NCBI RefSeq assembly: GCF_947331465.1
Contig: NZ_CAMZOK010000002.1
Coordinates: 1-64,000 of the forward strand
Reading direction: 5' to 3'
Length of the DNA: 64,000 nt
Source of the DNA: Shimia sp. Alg240-R146
Lineage (GTDB): Bacteria > Pseudomonadota > Alphaproteobacteria > Rhodobacterales > Rhodobacteraceae
Every line of letters starts with the position of its first letter. The stretch's first letter is position 1. The notes beneath the pieces are model-generated. The model did not search any database. It saw only the letters and a list, made by a program, of their open reading frames with translations, and was not told the origin of the DNA. Shown here piece by piece: positions 46,181 through 55,557 of the stretch. A program made the position numbers and the translations under genes.

Positions 46181-47131
46181 TTACTGAGATGCTGCTTCGA
46201 TCAGGACCGGAGAGTCGTTGAAGTTGCGCATGACAACCTCGTCAAGGTCGGCCCCTTGCAAGTTCATAGACCCGCCGAAAGCTCGTTCGATAAGTGCGCC
46301 GACTTCGGTAGAGGGATCCGAAGTCACCTCGGAAATCGCGGCAGCAATTGCATTGCGGGCTTCATCGGGCATGCCATCTGGCCCAGCAAACATAAAGATT
46401 GCATCACCATCAAAATCGACGCCCAAGTCCTTTAGGAGCGGCGCATTAGGGTCTTGGTTCAATGGTTTTGACATCGCAGACGCAAGGATCGTCAGATCAC
46501 CTGCTGCAACACCTGGACCTTGAATGCCGGCCATGAAACCAACGTCCATATCTCCGGCTGTCACGCCGTTCAGCACGGCCCGCCCGCCCTGAACCGAAAT
46601 GATGTTGAAATCTACGCCCTGCGCTTTTCCTAGCAGATAGGCAAGCTCGCCCAAACGCTGGCTCATCACGCCAAAGCGAATGTCCTCGCCGGCTTTGCCA
46701 GCTTGGATCATTTCATCAAATGATCCCCAGCCCGTTCCAGCACCGGCGATAATTCCCATCTGCGCACTGGCTGTGGTGGTAATCGGGGTGAAGTCTTCAG
46801 GCGACAGTCCAACGTCGGCTGTATAAAGGTTGTAGCCCAGCGACTCCATGACAACCATGCCAATCACTGTGCCATCGTTGGCCTCGTCTTTCATTTCCAA
46901 CAAGAGGTTCACACCGCCCTTTCCAGTTACCTGTTCGGGAATGAATTCCCATCCTAACCGGTTCTCAAGTTCAGCGGCGATCAAGCGGGCCTGAGTATCG
47001 GCACCACCGCCTGCCGCAAAGGCAATCATCAGCTTGATTGGGCCAGGCGGCGTCCAATCCTGCGCTTGAACTGACACGGCAGATACCGCGATAGAGACGG
47101 CCGCAGCGGCGGCTACAAACAACTTTTTCAT
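46181..47131 (-). CDS. tctC: tripartite tricarboxylate transporter substrate-binding protein, TctC family
   Basis: A 316-residue periplasmic protein with a signal peptide cleaved after about residue 23 (VSVQA). The Bug/TctC fold shows in IKLMIAFAAGGGADTQARLI, then VTGKGGVNLL and DFTPITTTASAQMGII. It binds a carboxylated ligand for TctAB. Its promoter region holds three overlapping GTTG-n6-CAAC repeats shared with the divergent marR gene. It heads the tctC-tctB-tctA-sulfatase operon. Confidence 0.9.
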   Translation of the reverse strand: MKKLFVAAAAAVSIAVSAVSVQAQDWTPPGPIKLMIAFAAGGGADTQARLIAAELENRLGWEFIPEQVTGKGGVNLLLEMKDEANDGTVIGMVVMESLGYNLYTADVGLSPEDFTPITTTASAQMGIIAGAGTGWGSFDEMIQAGKAGEDIRFGVMSQRLGELAYLLGKAQGVDFNIISVQGGRAVLNGVTAGDMDVGFMAGIQGPGVAAGDLTILASAMSKPLNQDPNAPLLKDLGVDFDGDAIFMFAGPDGMPDEARNAIAAAISEVTSDPSTEVGALIERAFGGSMNLQGADLDEVVMRNFNDSPVLIEAASQ

Positions 47132-47171
47132 AGAATCCTCCCAGATTTCTCCTTTAGGAAGCCACAGGATA

Positions 47172-47217
47172 GTTGTCCCGTCAACAAATTAGTTGTCCGG
47201 TCAACTAACCGGTTGAC
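47172..47217. promoter_or_regulatory. cluster of three MarR-type inverted repeats
   Basis: Three overlapping palindromes lie between divergent tctC and marR: GTTGTCCCGTCAAC (47172-47185), TTAGTTGTCCGGTCAACTAA (47189-47208) and GTCAACTAACCGGTTGAC (47200-47217). All share GTTG-n6-CAAC or its inverse. Such a cluster would let the MarR protein control both directions. Confidence 0.65.
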
Positions 47218-47259
47218 GAGCGGTCAAGTTCCCATGATGGTTGAGTCCAGAGGTGGAAG

Positions 47260-47733
47260 ATGAACGACAAGACCCCACAAGACTTCAATCCCCAATTGAC
47301 GCAACTCAGCGGTTTCTTGACGTACCGCATTTCCCGTTTGCATCAAAAGCTCAACGCACAAGCCACCAAGATCCTTGCCGCAAAAGTTGGCGTTACGCTG
47401 AACCAGTGGCGCATGATTGCGTTCATTGGCGGCGCGGAGACCGTCACGGCATCCGAGTTGGTCCGATATACAGCGATGGACAAGGGCCTCGTCAGCCGCA
47501 ATGTCAAATCTCTTATACTGGAAGGGCTGGTTCGGTCGTCCGGGGATAGCAAGGACAGTCGGGTCCATCTGCTAAGCCTGACGCCTAAAGGCAAAGAAGT
47601 GTTCGATTTGGCCCTTCCTACGATGCGCAGACGCCAGCGGCAGCTGCAATCAAAGCTAAGCGACGATGATGTAAAGCATCTGCGCCAGATGCTGGAGGTT
47701 CTGGAAACAGCGGCCGAGGACGTGGACATCTGA
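47260..47733 (+). CDS. MarR-family regulator of the sulfatase/TTT genes
   Basis: A 157-residue winged-helix MarR protein. The DNA-binding region runs through VTASELVRYTAMDKGLVSRN and KSLILEGLVRSSGDSKDSRV, followed by a wing and a C-terminal dimer helix. It is divergent from tctC and shares three palindromes with it. Its stop overlaps the second sulfatase start (TGATG). It probably responds to the transported compound or its product. Confidence 0.87.
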   Translation: MNDKTPQDFNPQLTQLSGFLTYRISRLHQKLNAQATKILAAKVGVTLNQWRMIAFIGGAETVTASELVRYTAMDKGLVSRNVKSLILEGLVRSSGDSKDSRVHLLSLTPKGKEVFDLALPTMRRRQRQLQSKLSDDDVKHLRQMLEVLETAAEDVDI

Positions 47734-49151
47734 TGGCGTCAAATCTCTTGGTCATTCTGTCTGACGAACATCAGGCCCGCGCTATGGGCTGTGCCGGTCA
47801 TCCGTTTGTCAAAACACCGAATTTAGACGCATTGGCCGCCCGCGGCACACGATTCACTGATGCCTACACACCGTCCCCGATCTGCGTCCCAGCACGGGCG
47901 AGCTTCGCAACCGGGCAATACGCCCACCAAAATCGTCTTTGGGACAATGCGATGCCCTATCATGGGCAAGTTCCAGGTTGGGGACATTGCCTTCAAAAAG
48001 GGCGTATTCCTGTAGAGAGCATCGGCAAGCTGCACTACCGCAAAGTTGGTGACACCGCCGGTTTTGATCGAGAACATATCCCGATGCACGTCGCAGGCGG
48101 TGTCGGCATGGTGTGGGGCTCAATCAGGGCCGAGAGCGAACGTTTTACGCCAGCCCCCCGGATGTTGGGGGACTACATCGGGCCGGGCGACAGCAAATAC
48201 ACCGATTACGATCAGGCAGTGACCGACCGAACCGTGGATTGGCTGGCCGACCATGCGCAAGATGATCAACCATGGTGCCTTTACGTGGGGCTTGTCGCGC
48301 CGCACTTTCCGTTGGTCGTTCCGCAAGAGTTTTTTGACCTCTACCCACCAGACAGCCTGCCAGCGCCCAAGATGAACCCAAAGGACGGCTATGTGTGTCA
48401 CCCTTGGGTCGCGTTGCAGAATGCCCAGATGGACAGCGAATCGCGGTTTGAATCCGAAGCAGAGCGATGGGACGCTGTCGCGGCCTATTACGGGCTCGTC
48501 AGTTGGATGGACTACAACGTGGGGCGCATCATAGCTGCCCTTGAGAGCGCCGGTTTGTCGGATGACACCACGGTGATCTATTCCTCGGACCATGGCGACA
48601 ACGTCGGCACGCGCGGACTGTGGGGGAAGTCCAATCTATATCAGGAATCCGTTTCGGTGCCGTTGATTATGGCGGGACCTGAGCTTCCTGTCGGCACTTG
48701 TCACACACCGGTCAGCCTTCTGGACATTTCGGCCACGATCCCCGCTCATTTTGGGCTGGGGTTCGATTGCGAAGGGGAACCGCTGCCTGAAATAGCTGCC
48801 CGCGACGACGACCCCGATCGTGTTGTCTTTAGCGAATACCACGCACTTGGGGCGGTTTCGGCGGCCTACATGTTGCGCAAGGGGCGCTTCAAGCTGAACA
48901 CCTACATCGGGTTTGAATCGGAGATGTTTGATCTTGTCGCAGACCCGGAGGAGGCCACCAATATTGCCGCCGACCCGGATTACGCGGCGGTGATGGCCGA
49001 TCTCACTGCAGAACTGCACAAGATCATTGACCCCGAAGCGGTCAATGCCCTGGCCTTCGCGGATCAAGCCGCGATGATTGCAAGCTACGGCGGCAAAGAA
49101 GCCGCACTGAAACTTGGCGCACCGGGGGCAACACCCCCGCCTGAAACATGA
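47733..49151 (+). CDS. second type I sulfatase
   Basis: A 472-residue sulfatase with the formylglycine motif C-V-P-A-R in SPICVPARASFATGQ, the N-terminal LLVILSDEHQARAMG metal site, and SSDHGDNVGTRGLWGKSN further on. It differs clearly in sequence from the sulfatase at 42441-43964, so the two may act on different esters or positions. No signal peptide is seen, and a cytoplasmic site fits uptake of intact ligand by TctABC. It overlaps the following MBL gene by ATGA. Confidence 0.87.
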   Translation: MASNLLVILSDEHQARAMGCAGHPFVKTPNLDALAARGTRFTDAYTPSPICVPARASFATGQYAHQNRLWDNAMPYHGQVPGWGHCLQKGRIPVESIGKLHYRKVGDTAGFDREHIPMHVAGGVGMVWGSIRAESERFTPAPRMLGDYIGPGDSKYTDYDQAVTDRTVDWLADHAQDDQPWCLYVGLVAPHFPLVVPQEFFDLYPPDSLPAPKMNPKDGYVCHPWVALQNAQMDSESRFESEAERWDAVAAYYGLVSWMDYNVGRIIAALESAGLSDDTTVIYSSDHGDNVGTRGLWGKSNLYQESVSVPLIMAGPELPVGTCHTPVSLLDISATIPAHFGLGFDCEGEPLPEIAARDDDPDRVVFSEYHALGAVSAAYMLRKGRFKLNTYIGFESEMFDLVADPEEATNIAADPDYAAVMADLTAELHKIIDPEAVNALAFADQAAMIASYGGKEAALKLGAPGATPPPET

Positions 49152-49996
49152 AGCTCACTGTCCTCGGATCGGGTTCGCCAGAGGCCTACGTGCGCCGCGC
49201 ATCGTCCGGGTTCCTCTTGGAGATCGGCCAGAACCGCATCCTGTTCGATTGCGGCGGAGGCGTGTTTGACAACCTCATTCGATCCGGCCGACTTCCCCGT
49301 GATATCACCCATTTATTCTTCACTCATTACCACACTGACCACATGATGGATTATGCACGGCTCGTGCATGCTGCATGGGACGAAGGCGCCCCGCCCCTAA
49401 AGGTCTTTGGGCCCAAACCGCTTGCCGCAATCACTGAAGGGTATTTTGGACCAAACGGAGTGCTGAATAACGATCTGCGCGCACGCACGGAACTCCCACA
49501 AAGCCAGCAAGTCTGGGTCGCCCGCGGCGGCACCTTGCCCCGGCCATGGCCGGCACCGATCGTTACCGAAATCGAAGCAGGCTTCACCTATCAGGGTGAT
49601 GGTTGGGCACTGTCATCTGCGCAGGCCACTCACGCGGAACCGATCCTTGATTGCCTTGGATTCGCAGTGACATCAGCAGGCAAAAAGTTCGTTTATTCGG
49701 GCGATACGGGTATCAACGACGACATCACGGCCCTGAGCCGCGACGCGGACTTCCTTGTTCATTGGTGCTACCGCGGATCGGGCGAGCAATTGCATCCGGC
49801 GACACAGGCGTTCTGCCCTGATCCTGCTCAGGTCGCGGAAATGGCGCGAAGTGGTGGCGTCAAACGGCTCTATCTCAGTCACTTCCGCGTGCATATGGAC
49901 AGCGAGGAAGGGCACCAAAAAGCGCTGGAGGATTTGGCGGCACGATTTGGCGGCGACGCAGGAATCCTCGAAGACCTCGACGTCTTTTACATTTGA
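49148..49996 (+). CDS. MBL-fold metal-dependent hydrolase
   Basis: A 282-residue beta-lactamase-fold hydrolase of the RNase Z/ElaC-like branch. The opening LTVLGSGSPEAYVRRASSG and FFTHYHTDHMMDY (HxHxDH) are typical, with later His/Asp ligands in FVYSGDTG and YLSHFRVH. It is coupled to the second sulfatase by ATGA, so it probably acts on the desulfated product, for example an ester or lactone. It converges on the dehalogenase gene with only 5 bases between the stops. Confidence 0.82.
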   Translation: MKLTVLGSGSPEAYVRRASSGFLLEIGQNRILFDCGGGVFDNLIRSGRLPRDITHLFFTHYHTDHMMDYARLVHAAWDEGAPPLKVFGPKPLAAITEGYFGPNGVLNNDLRARTELPQSQQVWVARGGTLPRPWPAPIVTEIEAGFTYQGDGWALSSAQATHAEPILDCLGFAVTSAGKKFVYSGDTGINDDITALSRDADFLVHWCYRGSGEQLHPATQAFCPDPAQVAEMARSGGVKRLYLSHFRVHMDSEEGHQKALEDLAARFGGDAGILEDLDVFYI

Positions 49997-50001
49997 CGTT
50001 T

Positions 50002-53000
50002 CTAGAGGTCGATTTCGACAATCCCGCCCGGTTTTGCCGCTCGCGATTGACACAAGATCATTGCGTCTTGGCGCTGCGCATTCGACAGAACGAAATCGCG
50101 GTGTTCAACCTCGCCGGATTTCAATCCGCATTTGCAGACCCCACAGATCCCGTCGGAGCATTTCAGATCAATCGGATACCCGTTTTCGATCAATACATCG
50201 GCGGCCGATTTGTCGGCTGGTACCAATAAATCTCGACCGGATTTGGAGAGCCGCAGCGTGAAGTCGTGGTTTTCATACTCGGGCAGTTCGGGCACCGAGA
50301 AATACTCCAGATGCCGCGCCTCTTCGAGAAATCCCTGACGCTCAGCAGCTTCGATGACACCGTTCATGTAGCGGTCAGGTCCGCAGGTATAGACGTGCCA
50401 GCCGGGGCGATAGGTGGCCAGAATTCTATCCAGATCGGCCCGCGTGTTTTGATCCGAGAAATGGAATGTGACCTTGTCGGCCCACTCAAAACCCTTCAAA
50501 TCATTTATGAATCCTGCATCTACGGCTTTGGATGCCGAATAATGCAATTCAAAGTCGATGCCTTTTGCATGGCATTCATGGGCAAAGGCGATCATGGGCG
50601 TGACGCCGATCCCCCCGCCCATCAAGAAGTGCTTTGTGCCGTCTGAGGCCAGCGGAAAATGGTTGATCGGCTTTGAGACGAAGATCTTGCGACCTTCGGA
50701 GAAGATGCGGTGCAAAAGTTTGGACCCACCGCGACCTTCATCCTCGCGTAACACGCCAATCTGGTATTTGGTCCGATCCGCCGGATCCCCGCTAAGCGAG
50801 TATTGGCGGAAATATTCGGGGGCCACAACAATGTCCAAATGCGCGCCTGCGGTCCATTCGGGCAATGGTTCTCCGTCAAGCGACGAGAGTTCGTATTTGG
50901 TGACGCCGTCCGTCATTTTCTCGGCCTTTGTCACTTCGACACGGATTACGGGGGCAACACCGGGCGGGTTGACGCGGTGTTTGGTTGGCGCGGCGTCGCC
51001 CGCGTCCAGCCGTCGCTGGTATTCCTTGGCGGTGATCAACGCCTGATAAGCTTCGATCCCTTTTTCCCGGTCCATTGGAAATGGGAATGGCCAGGGCGGC
51101 GGGGCAAGATCGGCGGGATAAACGGCAAGTGTCTGGTCCGCATAGTCGAGTTTCAGGTCGGTTTGAAGTTGTCGGTAATTTGGCGGTTCTTTTTGCGTAT
51201 TGATCATCTCGCAAGAGCCGTCCGGCGCCCATTTCAGATCCCACCACCAGCGTTTTTTGGGATTGATCTGGCCGTGGCCAACGACATCGTCCAGTTTGGC
51301 GAGGATGCCCGCCATGGCGGGGACATTCATCGCCATCCAGCGCAAAGGTTTTTCGTGCTGTAGACCTTCGACATTCCATGGGCAGGTTTTCATACAGCGG
51401 CCACACATCGCACCGCCTTTTTGCGTAAGACGATAGGTCGTGCACTTCTGGCTGTCTGACTTCCAGATCTCGTAGCCATTGAACATCAATTTGGGCCCAG
51501 CCGTGATTGCGCCAGACGGACATTCGCGGGCGCATTTGTTGCAGGCTTCGCAAAAGGCCTGCATGCCGAAATCAATCGGTTTGTCGTGCGCTAAGGGCAT
51601 ATCCGTCGTGATCACGCCGGACTTGAGGCGCGGCCCAAGAAAAGGGTTCACGATGACCTCACCAATGCGGCTGACTTCGCCAAGGCCGGACAAGAGCAGA
51701 AGCGGCGGATGCACGACCTCGCTTTGCACATTTGTATGGACCTGGGCCTTATACCCAAGGTTGCGGATGTGTTTGGCAACGATCCCGCCGAGGAGCGAAA
51801 ACCGCAAATAGGCCCGCATCGATTGCACGACGGCGATCCAGTCGTCCCCCGATGACCCCTCGGTTGTGTCAAATCCCTGATCAATGATCATACTTATGGC
51901 ATTGGGGTGTTCGGGCGTGATTGGATCACCATCCGCATCGTGGGAATACCAGACCCATTCGGGACACCGCGAGATGCCGACGGCATCTGCCCCTAAGAAG
52001 TAAGCCACTGCCTTGATGCCATTCGCATTGGCCTGAGCCTCCAGCGCATCAGGGCTGATCGTCCCGGCATGGTCACCATCTTGCAGAATAAGAAATGCCC
52101 CAAGCGGTCGCCGCAACGCCTGCGCCAGTGGGGATTTCTGGGCGAAATATCCGCCGCGCGAAGCTTCCTGATTGGCTTTGCCCATATCTCCGAACTTTGA
52201 GCGCGCGAACATGTCTGCGCGTTTGGGCACGCGGGCGACGCGGTCTTCGTCAATATAGGTCGTCGGCTTGTCGACGCGCTTTAGGGCCTCGAATGGATGC
52301 GGGCCTTTTGCATAGGGGCGCTTCGCGAAAGGATCGAGCGTCAACGCGTTTTTCGCTGATCCGATCCCCAAGGACCAAGCAGCGCCTTTTGTCAGCGATG
52401 CAGGCTGGTCTGAAAGTGGCGCGAGAGGTTCGTCAGGCGTGATCTCGAAATCCGTTGTGACAACGGAGACCTGAAACCTGTCGCCGACAAATGGGTTAAC
52501 CAGATCACCGTTTTCAACCGAGGCCAGACCCGAGGCGACAGTCAGCCAGTTCAGATCAACTTCTGAAGCTGACCCACTGTGGGCCCGCGCGTCGAACCCC
52601 AAAACCCGCAGGTAATTTGCCACGACCACAGCGGTTTCCGAGGCACGCACAGAGGCGCGATGCGCCTGCGCATCTTGCATCCACACGAAGCCCGCCTCAT
52701 CGGGTTCCGGATCTCGGCCGAAAGGATAGAGGAGCACGATAGCGTAGCGATGCCCCTCCATCGAAGTTGGCGGCGCCTCCATGCTGTCTTTGAGGTCGGC
52801 CATCGTCGTTTCGATACCTGCCGCCAGCGATTTGACCTGCTTGGTCCGCAATTCTTCGGCAAGGAGGCCAATCCCTGGATTTCGGATCGGCTCAGCCAGA
52901 TGCGCCGACGGGTCCATGCGCGCAATGGCGACCATCGGCGCGTCCTGAAAATAGGCGAAAGACTTGATGTGGCGCGCGCGCTCAGTCGGGTCTTCTGGGC

Positions 53001-53229
53001 ATTTCGCCTTGGTCTTGCTGATAAACCCGTCTCGGATTGCATCCAGCATCGCCTGATATTCGCCGAGTGCGTTGACGAGCGAACTGGGGCGATCACTTTT
53101 GTCGTAATCGACGCGCTGCATCGGTGACACGTCATTAGTGATGCGCCCCGGCTGGCGCTTCATCCGCTCGAGCGGGAACGGACCCAAATGAAAGGCGCGC
53201 TTGCGGTTAGAAAAGATTGGGGCAGTCAT
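50002..53229 (-). CDS. rdhA: self-sufficient catabolic reductive dehalogenase fused to an NAD(P)H reductase
   Basis: A 1075-residue cytoplasmic protein that resembles BhbA and NpRdhA, the catabolic reductive dehalogenases. It would remove halogen from an aromatic ring with a corrinoid cofactor, using electrons from its own reductase. There is no Tat signal and no rdhB anchor nearby. Parts seen are two related cobalamin-fold halves (about 50-270 and 375-555), two 4Fe-4S motifs (C560/C563/C566/C570 and C596/C609/C612/C616), a flavin domain with RQYS (808-811), a nucleotide loop GGGIGVTP (871-878), and a plant-type 2Fe-2S domain (C1024, C1029, C1032, C1060). Y428 and K486 lie where the catalytic Tyr and Lys of NpRdhA are expected from memory. 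It follows the LigM-like gene by 21 bases. A corrinoid-dependent epoxyqueuosine-type reductase is less likely, given length and fusion. Confidence 0.85.
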   Translation of the reverse strand: MTAPIFSNRKRAFHLGPFPLERMKRQPGRITNDVSPMQRVDYDKSDRPSSLVNALGEYQAMLDAIRDGFISKTKAKCPEDPTERARHIKSFAYFQDAPMVAIARMDPSAHLAEPIRNPGIGLLAEELRTKQVKSLAAGIETTMADLKDSMEAPPTSMEGHRYAIVLLYPFGRDPEPDEAGFVWMQDAQAHRASVRASETAVVVANYLRVLGFDARAHSGSASEVDLNWLTVASGLASVENGDLVNPFVGDRFQVSVVTTDFEITPDEPLAPLSDQPASLTKGAAWSLGIGSAKNALTLDPFAKRPYAKGPHPFEALKRVDKPTTYIDEDRVARVPKRADMFARSKFGDMGKANQEASRGGYFAQKSPLAQALRRPLGAFLILQDGDHAGTISPDALEAQANANGIKAVAYFLGADAVGISRCPEWVWYSHDADGDPITPEHPNAISMIIDQGFDTTEGSSGDDWIAVVQSMRAYLRFSLLGGIVAKHIRNLGYKAQVHTNVQSEVVHPPLLLLSGLGEVSRIGEVIVNPFLGPRLKSGVITTDMPLAHDKPIDFGMQAFCEACNKCARECPSGAITAGPKLMFNGYEIWKSDSQKCTTYRLTQKGGAMCGRCMKTCPWNVEGLQHEKPLRWMAMNVPAMAGILAKLDDVVGHGQINPKKRWWWDLKWAPDGSCEMINTQKEPPNYRQLQTDLKLDYADQTLAVYPADLAPPPWPFPFPMDREKGIEAYQALITAKEYQRRLDAGDAAPTKHRVNPPGVAPVIRVEVTKAEKMTDGVTKYELSSLDGEPLPEWTAGAHLDIVVAPEYFRQYSLSGDPADRTKYQIGVLREDEGRGGSKLLHRIFSEGRKIFVSKPINHFPLASDGTKHFLMGGGIGVTPMIAFAHECHAKGIDFELHYSASKAVDAGFINDLKGFEWADKVTFHFSDQNTRADLDRILATYRPGWHVYTCGPDRYMNGVIEAAERQGFLEEARHLEYFSVPELPEYENHDFTLRLSKSGRDLLVPADKSAADVLIENGYPIDLKCSDGICGVCKCGLKSGEVEHRDFVLSNAQRQDAMILCQSRAAKPGGIVEIDL

Positions 53230-53250
53230 TTCCGGCGGGGCTCCATAGAT

Positions 53251-54594
53251 TCAATGGCGCTTAATCGGTTTTGAATCGACTATCACGCGAACTGCCTTTT
53301 GCACATGTCGCTCTACAGTTGGTTTGCCAGACCCACCGTTGGGTTCTCCCCAGATCAGTGTCAGCTCTTGCCCGTCGACAGCTAGGTCGGAGCGGATAGA
53401 CGCCAGCGAGATGCACGCACGATCCGCCTCGGAGTAGGCCGGATAATACGAAACACCGACGTCTTCATCGCCGAGCAGAATTCGATCGCTCGGGGCCACG
53501 GAGTAGTTACCAACCGGCAGTTCGATTTTCTTATGCCGGTCCCCGTCGGAAAATGCGCTCGCGTAGATGTCGACAACGTCCTGCTGGTTCCAAACCAATC
53601 GGACCTTCTTGCCTTTTGTTTCTGGCGCCATAGATTCAAGCGCGGCGCGCCCGATGAAGTCATGATCGAACTTGATCATGAAGCCATAACCCAGATCGTA
53701 AGGTGTTCGGTAAAAGTCCTCGACGTTGCCTGTTGCCAGCGAACCACCGATCGCTTGCCGTCCTTCGGCGCTGCCTGCAGGAAGCCATTCGCGATACGGT
53801 CGCATTTTTTCCCCCGTGTAGATCGCAGGAAGGATCGAGCCGACCCAACCTGAAACAGCGGCTGTCACCGGATATGTGCGCCCTCCGATCTGGGTTATGT
53901 CATATTCCTCGCCCGCCTTCAGGATAAGGTCGCGGACCTCATCGCCGACCTCAGATGGCCCCCAAAATTCATAACCGGGAAAGCCGGACATGCGGTGGTT
54001 TAGGGCCACAACCTCGTGCGGTCCAATGTTGAATCGGCCCATCTTAAAGAACGGTATATCGGGCAAAGCACCTCCGTTCAGTTCTGCCAAAAGCGCGTCC
54101 GCATTTGGGCCCTGAACTTGAAAGCGAAACCGCTTGCGATCCGTCAGGTTGGGAGACGGGCGATCGATCAGCTCAACTTCAACGTCATAATCACCGGTCT
54201 CCGCATGATATCGCACCCAATTTGCTGCCATCGGCTTACCCACGATGCTGACCGCGTTTTCTTCTTCGCAGAAAAGCACCGCGTCGCCGATGAACTGACC
54301 ATCGTAATTGCATACGACATATTGCTTGGCTTGCATGGGGCCAAACCCGGCGAAGGAGTTGATCCCCAGATCCGAAAGCAGGCGGAGGACATCAGGTCCG
54401 CGCAGGAAGACGTCCGTCATGTGATGCGACATATTCTGGAAGATCACGGACGTGCGCCACGCGATTTGTTCGTCCACCCAATTCGAAAACTCGGGCTTAA
54501 CTGGAAATTCGAACCGATGGACGGGCCCATCGTAGAGCATCGACCAAAGGTTGCCGTGCGCGTCGATCTTGTCCTGCAATGATTGCGTTGTCAT
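53251..54594 (-). CDS. THF-dependent O-demethylase-like aminomethyltransferase (LigM/GcvT family)
   Basis: A 447-residue GcvT-family protein close in length and pattern to LigM, which moves the methyl group of vanillate or 3-O-methylgallate to tetrahydrofolate. The ATG at 54594 has GGGAGGA upstream. Recognisable parts are FQNMSHHMTDVFLRGPDVLRLL, the folate-binding-type SGFPGYEFWGP segment, and the C-terminal barrel with DRILLGDEDVGVSYYPAYSE. It shares a strand and likely a transcript with rdhA. This suggests that the same compound carries a methoxy or similar methyl group. Substrates other than aryl methyl ethers, such as N- or S-methyl groups, cannot be excluded. Confidence 0.8.
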   Translation of the reverse strand: MTTQSLQDKIDAHGNLWSMLYDGPVHRFEFPVKPEFSNWVDEQIAWRTSVIFQNMSHHMTDVFLRGPDVLRLLSDLGINSFAGFGPMQAKQYVVCNYDGQFIGDAVLFCEEENAVSIVGKPMAANWVRYHAETGDYDVEVELIDRPSPNLTDRKRFRFQVQGPNADALLAELNGGALPDIPFFKMGRFNIGPHEVVALNHRMSGFPGYEFWGPSEVGDEVRDLILKAGEEYDITQIGGRTYPVTAAVSGWVGSILPAIYTGEKMRPYREWLPAGSAEGRQAIGGSLATGNVEDFYRTPYDLGYGFMIKFDHDFIGRAALESMAPETKGKKVRLVWNQQDVVDIYASAFSDGDRHKKIELPVGNYSVAPSDRILLGDEDVGVSYYPAYSEADRACISLASIRSDLAVDGQELTLIWGEPNGGSGKPTVERHVQKAVRVIVDSKPIKRH

Positions 54595-54648
54595 GGTGCG
54601 TCCTCCCTGAACCACGATCCAAGGCTACACTGGTCACCATGCTGGGTC

Positions 54649-54668
54649 TGTCATCTAAAAGTATGACA
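54649..54668. promoter_or_regulatory. inverted repeat upstream of the LigM-like gene
   Basis: TGTCATCTAAAAGTATGACA has perfect 6-base arms and an AT-rich 8-base spacer. It lies 55 bases before the LigM-like start and 23 bases after the LuxR-type gene stop. It is a candidate site for that regulator. Confidence 0.45.
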
Positions 54669-54690
54669 ATCGAAGCGTCGTTCGCAACCG

Positions 54691-55557
54691 CTAGGTGGCG
54701 TGTGGCGTTTGAATAAACAGAGCCATGAGTTCGCGAGCCGAGCCAACTTTTAGCTTGCGATAGGCTCGCTGCCGCAACGTTCGAATGGTGGCTTCTGAAA
54801 CATCCAACTGCAATGCCGACGCGGCGATCGATCGTCCGTCTAGAAGAAGATCACAAACCTCTGTTTCGCGCGGCGTCAGGCCAGCAAATCCCCCTACGTT
54901 GTTGTCCCTCAGCCGAGTGGCATTGGCCCCATCGTCGATCCCATGACGCGCGGTACCGACGATCTGATGCCTGAGCCCGATAAGGCCGTGGACGATGGGT
55001 AGAACCTTGCAGAGCGCTTCATATTCATTTTCATCGAGCAATCCATCTGCTGCGCTGCGCAAATAGAAGGACCGAAGCCCCGAGCGACCGTCTCTCGACG
55101 AAACGGCCACGCGTTCGAGCACACCGTTTCGTTTGTAGATTTCTTCGCGTTTGCTACCCGGCTTAGGGTGCCATCGGTCGATATGGACACCATCTGACCG
55201 CGCTTCCCGTATCTGCGAGATGATCCGGGATTGGGCGTCTTTTGAGCCAAGGATCAATGCGGCATCGCGTTGAAACCAGTAACTGGTGATGCGCCCAGAC
55301 CAAAACGACAATGCTGGGTTCGGACGGGACAAGTCTGCGATGTGGTAGGCCCCAAAATTTTCAATGCGAGCTATGCCCGAAAGAAATTGAAGAGCCGCGC
55401 TCCCAAATTCAACCTTTGGCGCGATCGCTATCAAACGCTGCAACCCGCTCAAATCCTCGTCCCAAGAAGCTGGAAACTCTTGCATGAGCACTTCAAGAGC
55501 AGTTTTTAAAAAGAAAAACAACCCCAAGGCCACTTCGTCCAGGGTCTCGATGCTCAA
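54691..55557 (-). CDS. LuxR-type transcriptional regulator
   Basis: A 288-residue protein with a C-terminal GerE/LuxR helix-turn-helix: GLTPRETEVCDLLLDGRSIA then LDVSEATIRTLRQRAYRKL. The N-terminal 200 residues resemble no domain I recognise with certainty and may be a GAF-like or other ligand-binding fold. The frame opens with TTG at 55557, and an ATG at 55485 would shorten it by 24 residues. It lies between the Rieske gene and the LigM-like gene on the same strand, so it probably regulates the demethylase-dehalogenase unit. Confidence 0.78.
   Translation of the reverse strand: MSIETLDEVALGLFFFLKTALEVLMQEFPASWDEDLSGLQRLIAIAPKVEFGSAALQFLSGIARIENFGAYHIADLSRPNPALSFWSGRITSYWFQRDAALILGSKDAQSRIISQIREARSDGVHIDRWHPKPGSKREEIYKRNGVLERVAVSSRDGRSGLRSFYLRSAADGLLDENEYEALCKVLPIVHGLIGLRHQIVGTARHGIDDGANATRLRDNNVGGFAGLTPRETEVCDLLLDGRSIAASALQLDVSEATIRTLRQRAYRKLKVGSARELMALFIQTPHAT

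Noticed and set aside
50002-53229. Energy-conserving respiratory dehalogenase
   Set aside because: There is no Tat signal, no rdhB anchor, and the reductase is fused. A cytoplasmic catabolic role is favoured.
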